Shown piece after piece: positions 1 through 5,900 of a stretch of 8,087 nucleotides of DNA (within the stretch, counting starts at the first letter, position 1; every line of letters starts with the position of its first letter). The position numbers and the translations under genes were made by a program. This stretch comes from Methanobacteriota archaeon (lineage in GTDB: Archaea > Thermoplasmatota > DTKX01 > GCA-020343715): the NCBI GenBank assembly GCA_030597775.1, contig JAUVRF010000067.1:1-8087 (forward strand), read 5' to 3'. The notes beneath the pieces are model-generated. The model did no database searches. It was not told where the DNA came from and worked only from the letters and a program-made list of their open reading frames with translations.

Positions 1-530
1 ACCATGGCCAGCCCCGTGTAGCAATCCTGGAACGTGGTGTACAACACCGAGGTGTCGTTGGCCTCATTGTAGATCCCGGCCCGGAAGATGCCCAGGGCCG
101 ACTCGTATCCCGCGCCCTGGACGGTGCTGTCCCACATGGACAGGTGGGCTCCCGACTCCACGATCGCGTACCACGGCTCGCCCGCGGTGCCGTTGGTCAG
201 CTCCGAGCCCAGGGCCGTGTCCAGGGTCCCATTGAAGTGCACATAGATGCCGAACTCGCCGGGGAAGGTGCCGTTCATGACCAGGGTCGTGTTCACCAAT
301 TCCAGGACGCCGTTGGCCTCGATGGTGACGTTACCATCCATCACGATGGTCTGGTTGGTGTACGTCAGGATGTCCCCGGGGTCCACCACCCATTTGTCCG
401 AGAAGGTGGTCGTCCCCCCGTCGACGAGCGGTGGGTCCGGGTCGGCGGATGCCGAGATCGCCACAAGGGTCGCGATGAGGGCGAGACCTGATATAACGAG
501 GAAACGTCGGCAGAAGGACCAGCCACTCAT
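1..530 (-). CDS. secreted beta-helix-like surface protein, N-terminal part (runs off left edge)
   Basis: The frame reads without a stop from an ATG at 530-528 to the window edge, giving 176 residues; the C-terminus lies outside. Residues 1-29 form a clear signal peptide: a short basic n-region with Arg8-Arg9, a hydrophobic core at about 10-26, and an Ala-Ser-Ala site before Asp30. After that come short alternating Val/Ile/Leu strands with Asn and Gly turns, for example NVTIEANGVLELVNTTLVMN, and several N-x-S/T sequons. This pattern is typical of right-handed parallel beta-helix proteins exported by Thermoplasmatota; that family assignment is by resemblance. The product should lie outside the membrane. 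No catalytic motif is visible, and the role is unknown. Just before the ATG is GTGATC (539-534), which matches part of the archaeal anti-Shine-Dalgarno complement but sits close to the start. It is divergent from the kinase gene. I am confident of frame and export, less so of the fold. Confidence 0.8.
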   Translation of the reverse strand, partial: MSGWSFCRRFLVISGLALIATLVAISASADPDPPLVDGGTTTFSDKWVVDPGDILTYTNQTIVMDGNVTIEANGVLELVNTTLVMNGTFPGEFGIYVHFNGTLDTALGSELTNGTAGEPWYAIVESGAHLSMWDSTVQGAGYESALGIFRAGIYNEANDTSVLYTTFQDCYTGLAM

Positions 531-560
531 CCAGATCACGGAATTTATAATGGTCACTGC

Positions 561-570
561 TTAAAACGTT
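561..570 (-). promoter_or_regulatory. possible TATA-like box for the leftward surface-protein gene
   Basis: On the minus strand this reads AACGTTTTAA. Its AT core is centred about 35 bp before the ATG at 530, which would put transcription start near 538 and leave a leader of roughly 8 nt. A better-looking TATAAAT-type box at 543-550 is only about 17 bp from the ATG, too close for a normal archaeal TATA-to-start distance. The assignment is therefore uncertain. Confidence 0.3.
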
Positions 571-597
571 ATCGACCCAGATGAGGGTGGTGGTAAT

Positions 598-613
598 GGA
601 AAGTGTTATAATC
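598..613 (+). promoter_or_regulatory. TATA box with upstream purine-rich BRE-like sequence, kinase promoter
   Basis: TTATAA at 606-611 is preceded by the purine-rich stretch GGAAAG, like an archaeal B recognition element. About 26 bp downstream falls at 634-635, which is after the ATG at 627 but just before the ribosome site and the ATG at 648. The spacing therefore supports 648 as the true kinase start. TTATAA is palindromic, so it could also serve leftward transcription with a leader of about 50 nt. Confidence 0.6.
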
Positions 614-636
614 AATCGCTGAGAATATGCACGATC

Positions 637-642
637 GAGGGG
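637..642 (+). promoter_or_regulatory. ribosome binding site deciding the kinase start
   Basis: GAGGGG lies 5 nt before the ATG at 648. The in-frame ATG at 627 has no comparable site and would fall upstream of the predicted transcription start. Starting at 648 also places the family's N-terminal phosphate-binding strand right at the N-terminus (Met-Glu-Thr-Val-Leu-Gly), as is usual in FGGY kinases. Confidence 0.65.
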
Positions 643-647
643 TTCTA

Positions 648-2186
648 ATGGAGACGGTCCTTGGAATTAACATCGGTACGACCTCCACCGCGGGGTGCCT
701 TGTGAACGTTCGGTCCGGGAACGTCGTGTCCCAATGTTCCGTGGACTATTCGCCGGGCTTCCAGAACATGGATGGGGTCAAGAACGGAGCGGAACAGAGG
801 TCCCAGGTCTGGACCGATGCTGCCATAAGATCGGCCAACGAGATGGTGCTCGCAGGGAACAACCTCGATGCCGAGGTGCGGGCCGTTGCGATATCGAGCA
901 TGATCGGTGGGCTCAACATTCCCGTGGACCGGGACTTCGAACCTCTGCGCGCCGTGCCGATATGGCTCGATCGGCGGGCCCACCGGGAGGCCAAAGCGGC
1001 CTCTGACACCCTTGACAGCGAGCACCTGGGCAGGGTCACTGGCAATGTGGACATCTCCCCCTCCCTGGGCTTCACCAAGCTCTTGTGGTACATGGCCAAT
1101 GACACCGAGCGTTTCCGCCGGACCCGCGCCCTGCTGACCCCAAACGGCATGATAGTCAAGATGCTGACGGGCGGGCACGTCACGGGCATCGCGTCCCTCG
1201 GTGCCTTCGGGGGTGTGCTGGACCGGTCAGGGATGCGGGTCGCCGACCAACTGCTGTTCCAGATCGCCCAGGTCGGCTCGCAGCTGGCCGGAGAGCGACT
1301 GGAGCTCTCACCGGACCTCTTCGGGACCATCGTCGGATCGGACAAGGTCGTGGGCCCCGTCACCGCCGCCGGTGCGGGTCTTTCCGGGCTCCCGGAGGGG
1401 ATACCTGTGGTGGCATCTGGCCTGGATGCCTCCGTCGCCCTTCTGGCATCCGGGGGACGCGAGCCAGGGGACAATATCCTGATGATGGGCACGTCATGGT
1501 CCCTGGGTGTCCTCAGCAACTGGGCCCCGAACATGCCGGTGCCGGGAATGCTCCACACCCCTCACGTCGTCGGAGGCGATGCGATGACCTTCTCCATGAC
1601 GGGAGGCCCCTACACGGGCGGAACCGCCGGTTTCTGGATGCCTGAGATGGTGGTGAGGTCCTCCTTCGCCAAGCTCGAGCGGGAGGCCAAGATGGTCCCG
1701 CCAGGTGCTGGAGGGAGCACCTTCCTACCGTACCTGATGGGGGATCGGACACCGCTGGGACAGCACAACGTCACGGGCGCGTTCCTGGGCCTTCGCGCGG
1801 ACCACAACCGGGCCCATATGTTCACTGCGGTCCTGGAGGGAGGTGTCATGCTCCACGAGGAGTGCATGGAGGACGCCGCGCGCATGGGGATCGAGCTCAA
1901 GACCACCCGCGTGGTGGACAGCGCCTACAGGTCGGCCCTCTGGCGGTCCATCATCGCCGACGTCACGGGTCGTCCCATAATGTACCACCCAGATTTCCCC
2001 GGCATCTCCTACGGCGACGCGATGTTGGCCGCCCTCGGTTCGGGCATGGTGTCCGATGACAGGATCTTCAAGTGGGTACCCCCGGCGAGGACGATAGAAC
2101 CAACGGAGGACGATAACCGGAAAGCGGCCTACGGAAGGGCGAGGGAGCGGTACCGGAGATACAGGGACATCCTGTGCGACCAGTGA
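648..2186 (+). CDS. FGGY-family carbohydrate kinase, divergent, substrate unknown
   Basis: The 512-residue product has the usual length and two-lobed layout of cytoplasmic FGGY kinases, which phosphorylate sugars or polyols. Residues about 4-245 match FGGY_N: the phosphate loop GINIGTTST at 6-14 and a W-L-D-R-R-A segment with Asp108. Residues about 255-475 match FGGY_C: GLDAS with the probable catalytic Asp260, the MGTS loop at 280-283, the signature GDRTP at 365-369 followed by a G-x-F-x-G-L stretch, an ALWRSIIADVTGRP helix from 430, and a GDAMLAALGSG helix. Oddities: the P-loop Asp of the family is Asn8; the GGGA nucleotide-binding motif reads Asp-Ser-Ala-Tyr at 424-427; the Gly-Gln of xylulokinases is missing (Ser-Met-Ile-Gly near 84-87). 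The neighbours are surface-protein genes, so no sugar pathway is suggested. The family is near certain. Substrate, phosphate donor and even activity are not known. It has its own promoter and ribosome site. Confidence 0.93.
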   Translation: METVLGINIGTTSTAGCLVNVRSGNVVSQCSVDYSPGFQNMDGVKNGAEQRSQVWTDAAIRSANEMVLAGNNLDAEVRAVAISSMIGGLNIPVDRDFEPLRAVPIWLDRRAHREAKAASDTLDSEHLGRVTGNVDISPSLGFTKLLWYMANDTERFRRTRALLTPNGMIVKMLTGGHVTGIASLGAFGGVLDRSGMRVADQLLFQIAQVGSQLAGERLELSPDLFGTIVGSDKVVGPVTAAGAGLSGLPEGIPVVASGLDASVALLASGGREPGDNILMMGTSWSLGVLSNWAPNMPVPGMLHTPHVVGGDAMTFSMTGGPYTGGTAGFWMPEMVVRSSFAKLEREAKMVPPGAGGSTFLPYLMGDRTPLGQHNVTGAFLGLRADHNRAHMFTAVLEGGVMLHEECMEDAARMGIELKTTRVVDSAYRSALWRSIIADVTGRPIMYHPDFPGISYGDAMLAALGSGMVSDDRIFKWVPPARTIEPTEDDNRKAAYGRARERYRRYRDILCDQ

Positions 2187-2187
2187 G

Positions 2188-2211
2188 TCCCCGGGTCCCC
2201 GTTCCCGGGGA
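2188..2211 (+). terminator. GC-rich hairpin just after the kinase stop, possible transcript end
   Basis: TCCCCGGG (2188-2195) and CCCGGGGA (2204-2211) are perfect inverted repeats, forming an 8-bp stem with an 8-nt loop. The stem begins one base after the stop codon. No T-run follows directly; the nearest is T6 at 2252-2257. Archaeal termination depends mainly on T-runs, so this may instead stabilise the 3' end of the mRNA. Confidence 0.45.
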
Positions 2212-2250
2212 AGGGCATTCGGTCAATATCACCGGTACACAATAACCAAC

Positions 2251-2260
2251 CTTTTTTAAA
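2251..2260 (+). promoter_or_regulatory. TATA-like box for the zinc-ribbon/PKD unit
   Basis: CTTTTTTAAA is the most AT-rich stretch in the spacer. Transcription would begin about 26 bp downstream, near 2282, giving a leader of about 35 nt before the ATG at 2317. The T6 tract could at the same time serve as the terminator of the kinase transcript. The sequence cannot separate the two roles. Confidence 0.5.
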
Positions 2261-2281
2261 GGGATGCGTCCCTAACAGCTC

Positions 2282-2298
2282 CGCCCAGAGACTGGGCG
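2282..2298 (+). other. leader hairpin upstream of the zinc-ribbon gene
   Basis: CGCCCAG (2282-2288) and CTGGGCG (2292-2298) form a perfect 7-bp stem with an AGA loop. It would sit at or very near the 5' end of the predicted transcript and ends 5 nt before the ribosome site. It could protect the message or affect translation (inference). Confidence 0.45.
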
Positions 2299-2303
2299 AT
2301 ACC

Positions 2304-2310
2304 GGGGGAG
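2304..2310 (+). promoter_or_regulatory. ribosome binding site of the zinc-ribbon gene
   Basis: GGGGGAG lies 6 nt before the ATG at 2317. Other ATGs at 2312 and 2321 are in different frames, so this site and the cysteine-rich reading frame fix the start. Confidence 0.65.
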
Positions 2311-2316
2311 TATGAT

Positions 2317-2961
2317 ATGTATGGGACGTCAAGCGAGAGCGGTGAGGAATCGGATGTGCCTCCAACCTGCCCGGCCTGTCAGGGGAAGACCTACTACGTC
2401 GACCCAGAACAGACCGTGATCACCTGTTACGATTGTGGTCGTTACTTCAGGCGCAAGAAGCCTGGGTCGGGGGACACGCCCTCCGTTCCGGCCCCGCCAC
2501 CCGTGGTCCCGGAACCGCCTGTGCCCGAACCCGCAGCTGTCGTTGCGCCCCCGACACCGGAGCCACCGGCCTACGCCCCACCTCCACCGCCCGTCATCGA
2601 ACCAGCGGCGGCGCCTTCCCAGGTGCCCGAACCGGAACCACCCGTCCCGGTCCCCGAACCGCCGATGATGGCCCCGGAGGAGGTCGAGGAGGAGGGTGAC
2701 TTCGACCTGATGCTCGGTGACGCTGCCGAGGTCCCGGAACCGGACCACCCGTCCCATGCTTCCATCGAGGTGGGAGAGACGGTCCATTGCTCCGTGTGCG
2801 GATTCCCCATGCAACAGGACTGGAAGGTCTGCCCCAACTGTGTGTCGCGGTACGAGACATCGTGCACCAACTGCGGCAAGACCATGTCCGCATGGTGGCT
2901 GATCTGCCCCTGGTGCGAGACCCCGAAGCACTCAGACCACATACACATCGGCCAGAGCTGA
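2317..2961 (+). CDS. zinc-ribbon / proline-rich linker / double zinc-ribbon protein
   Basis: The product has 214 residues, no signal peptide and no membrane segment, so it is probably cytoplasmic. An N-terminal zinc ribbon is formed by Cys18-Cys21 and Cys37-Cys40. Residues about 49-125 are a proline-, alanine- and glutamate-rich linker with repeated VPEPP-type units and a PEPPAY segment (PPAY at 83-86). An acidic stretch (EEVEEEGDFDLMLGD, ending near 135) follows. The C-terminus is a double zinc ribbon: Cys158, 161, 172, 175 and Cys183, 186, 197, 200, in which both ribbons have the same C-x2-C-x10-C-x2-C spacing. Such modules usually bind proteins or nucleic acids; no enzyme motif is present. 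The stop is 23 bp before the start of the giant PKD gene, so the two are probably co-transcribed. It could be an adaptor or regulator for that membrane protein (inference). The exact family is not recognised. Confidence 0.9.
   Translation: MYGTSSESGEESDVPPTCPACQGKTYYVDPEQTVITCYDCGRYFRRKKPGSGDTPSVPAPPPVVPEPPVPEPAAVVAPPTPEPPAYAPPPPPVIEPAAAPSQVPEPEPPVPVPEPPMMAPEEVEEEGDFDLMLGDAAEVPEPDHPSHASIEVGETVHCSVCGFPMQQDWKVCPNCVSRYETSCTNCGKTMSAWWLICPWCETPKHSDHIHIGQS
2461..2690 (+). repeat. low-complexity proline-rich coding segment
   Basis: This part of the zinc-ribbon gene encodes the disordered linker. Codons for Pro, Glu, Val and Ala alternate, and imperfect copies of a CCCGAACC-type unit recur. The protein-level units are variations on V-P-E-P-P. 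It is likely prone to repeat-number change between strains (inference). Confidence 0.6.
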
Positions 2962-2971
2962 AACCGAAACC

Positions 2972-2977
2972 AGGAGA
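2972..2977 (+). promoter_or_regulatory. ribosome binding site deciding the start of the giant surface protein
   Basis: AGGAGA lies 7 nt before the ATG at 2985. The frame stays open back to 2787, but that part overlaps the double zinc ribbon of the preceding gene in another frame. This site plus the basic and hydrophobic N-terminus that follows identify 2985 as the start. Confidence 0.75.
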
Positions 2978-2984
2978 TCCAATC

Positions 2985-5900
2985 ATGTACAGACGCTCCC
3001 TTGTTAGGGGACGCCGGACCCGACCCGCCCATCGCGCTCGCCGGGCCCCGGTGCTCCTCATCCTGATCGCATTGGCAATGGTCTGCTCCCTGGCAGCACC
3101 CTCGGTGCCACCAGCGAACGTGCCTTTCCCGACCACCGATGGAGGGGTCCCATGGTCGCCCGACGATGTGGGGCCCGCATCCCCCGGACCCGACCTGAAC
3201 GCTTCATCCGACGACATCTCCCCATCGGACAGCGCTCCAGGGCAGGGCCAGTTGATCACCGTGGACCTGACGGTCCGGAACACGGGCGACGAGCACGCGT
3301 ACAATGTCACCGTCGACCTGTACGACGGCGACGATGCCACTGGCATCCTCATCGCGTCCTTCCACATCGACAACGCCTCATCGGGGAGCAGTACGGCCCT
3401 CAATACGGTCTGGACGGCCGTTCTCGGATCCCATGATCTCACCATGTACCTGGACGTGGATGACAACGTCACCGAGGATTCGGAGGTCAACAACGAGGCC
3501 TCGAGCATGGTGGCCGTATCTGGAGTACCGGATGTGGGCCTCGTGAAGGGGGCGTTCCTCATATCCACCAACCAGGTGGGGTCCGTGACCCTCACGGCAG
3601 ATGGCATCAACACCGGGAACGCGACGGCCTCCGGCTACCGGGTGGGGTTCTACGAGGGCGACCCGGATTCCGGTGGGAGCCTTATCGGTAACATGGACCT
3701 GTCCGACATCCCGGCCGGTGACAGGGCGACCGCGACCACCACCTTCACGGCCCTTGAGGCGGAGTACCACCTCTACGCCCGTCTGGAGAAGACCGATCCC
3801 CTGGACCCCGCGGGCAACCACAAGGTGGACCGCAAGGTCTGGTTCAACGGCGCGATCGTATCGAGGGCTGGGCCCGACCAGGTGGTGATGGCGGGACAGA
3901 ACGTAACGTTCAACGGCTCAGGTTCCTGGTCGGTGGACGGTTCGATAACCAACTACACCTGGAACTTCGGTGACAGCACCACGGGATACGGTGCCACCGT
4001 CACCCACAACTACACCAATCCAGGCACCAGCGCCAGGATATTGAATGTCAGGCTCACCGTGCGGGATGGCTCTGGACGGTCGACCAGCGATACCGCCAAG
4101 GTCTACGTGAACCCCACTGGCACCACGGGCCCGACCGCCGACGCCGGTACAGCGCCCTCGGGTGACACCCTCGAGGACCTGCGGTTCGACGGGTCCGGTT
4201 CCACCGGCAACATCTCGTCGTACAGGTGGGACTTCGGGGACGGTACCTCGTCCACCGGCTCCTCGGTCAACCATTCGTACTGGGAGGACGGGTCGTATAC
4301 CGTCTCCCTCGTCGTGCTGGACAGCAATGCCTTGGCCGACGGGGACACCATCATCGTGGATGTGACCAACCAGGCTCCCGTGGTCGAACCCATCGGGGAC
4401 ATCTACACAGAGGTCGGAGTGGCCCATGACCTCCTGGTGTTGGCCATTGACGAGGATGGTTACATCGCCAGTTACCTCTGGGACTTCGATGACGGCTCCA
4501 CCTCCGCATCCAGGGATCCCAGCCATACCTGGTACTCGGACGGGTCCCACTTGGCGAGCGTCAACGTGACCGACAATGATGGTGACTTCACCCTGACGAC
4601 GTTCTATGTCAACGTCACCGACATCGCCCCCGTTGCCAACTTCACCCTCACCGGGAGCGCTCTCGAGTCCGAGAACAACAACGTGAGGGCAGACGCATCA
4701 ACCACCGTTGAGCCCGGCAATGACATCTCCCTGTACGAGTGGGACTGGGATTCCGACGGGACCTACGACAATACCACTGGTCCCGTCTCTTTCACGTCCT
4801 ACGACCGGCCGGGCTTCTACAACGTCACCCTCAGGGTGACCGATGGCGAGGGCTCGACCAACAAGACCATCAGGGAGATAGAGATAATCGATGTGGCCCC
4901 GACAGCCCGGGCCGTCAGGAACGTCAACTCCATCGACGAGGGCGAGAACATCACCTTCAACGCCTCCGAGTCATCTGAACCAGGTGGACACATCGTCCAG
5001 TACATGTGGGACTTCGACGGCGACTTCGTCTTCGAATACAACACCACCGAGGCGGAGGTGACCAAGACCTTCACCGACGTGGGAACGTTCTCTCCAAGGC
5101 TCCAGGTGAGGGACGAGGACGGCTCCCTGAGCAACGTCTACGGCGGGTGGTGGATACGTTACACGGTGGCCAACCTACCCCCCCGGGTGAACGACTCCTA
5201 CACCTCGGGACTGGAGGGCGAGTTGATAACCATCCACGTTGACGCCTACGAGCCCGGGAACAACCTGGTGGACTTCTACTGGGACTTCGACCTGGACGGG
5301 ATCGTGGATGCGCACACGGACGTCCCGTACGCGAACCACACGTGGTGGAGCGCGGGGAACTTCGAGGTCTGGGTGAACGTCACGGACACCGAGAACATGA
5401 ACCCCTCGCCATCATGGGGTGCCGGCCTCCTGGACGTCAACGTCACGGATGTGGCACCCAGGCCCTACGTCGGTGATGGACAGGCCGCGGAAGGCGAACC
5501 CACTCGTGTCACCGTCGAGCTCAAAGGCACCGAGGAGAACATCTCCACCTACTACTTCGACCTGGACGGGGACGGGGAGTTCGAGGTGGTGAGCAAGGTC
5601 TCCGACCCATACCTTGTGTTCACCTCCAGGGGTGATAACGGCAACGTAAATTGCACCGTCCGCGTGGTGGACACCGACGGGACAGTGGGCGACGCCAAGT
5701 TCTACGTGTTCGTCTTTGATGTGGCGCCCGTCGTTACAGGTCCCGAGTTCATCCTCACGATAGAGGGGAACACAATGCGGGTCGAGGTGGAGGCCTTCGA
5801 GCCCGGCATGGACATCGTGAGTTACGAGTTCGACTGGACCGGGGACAGCGCTCCCGACAACACGTCCACAGAGCCATGGGCCGAGCACATCTACAAGATC

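Noticed and set aside
530..539. GTG at 539 as alternative start of the left-edge protein
   Set aside because: It would add only three residues; the GTGATC there reads better as a partial ribosome site, and the ATG at 530 gives a normal signal peptide.
331..615. Minus-strand open frame starting upstream of the left-edge gene
   Set aside because: It overlaps the signal-peptide-bearing frame, and its own translation is Arg/Pro/Gly-rich without domain features.
627..647. Upstream in-frame ATG that would lengthen the kinase by 7 residues
   Set aside because: It has no ribosome site and lies before the predicted transcription start; the ATG at 648 has GAGGGG at good spacing and fits the family's N-terminus.
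746..1558. Long open frame on the minus strand (270 codons) opposite the kinase
   Set aside because: It is a GC-driven shadow of the well-supported FGGY kinase, with no recognisable domain or ribosome site.
2461..2690. Repetitive CCGGAACC-like DNA as a possible short CRISPR-like or regulatory repeat array
   Set aside because: Units are irregular, lack constant spacers, and are fully explained as codons of a proline-rich linker.
2787..2984. In-frame extension of the giant surface protein by 66 residues upstream
   Set aside because: It overlaps the double zinc ribbon in another frame, has no signal-like sequence, and a strong ribosome site precedes the ATG at 2985.
3040..3060. Twin-arginine export signal before the hydrophobic segment of the PKD protein
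   Set aside because: Arg-Arg is present but without the following consensus residues; the segment is better read as a basic Sec-type n-region.
3049..3101. Possible lipobox cysteine in the signal region of the PKD protein
   Set aside because: The residues before the Cys (Ala-Met-Val) do not fit the lipobox pattern, and the C-terminal membrane helix already anchors the protein.
2594..3613. Long open frame on the minus strand (339 codons)
   Set aside because: It runs antisense to the zinc-ribbon and PKD genes, is very rich in Arg, Ser, Pro and Thr without domain pattern, and is explained by high GC content.
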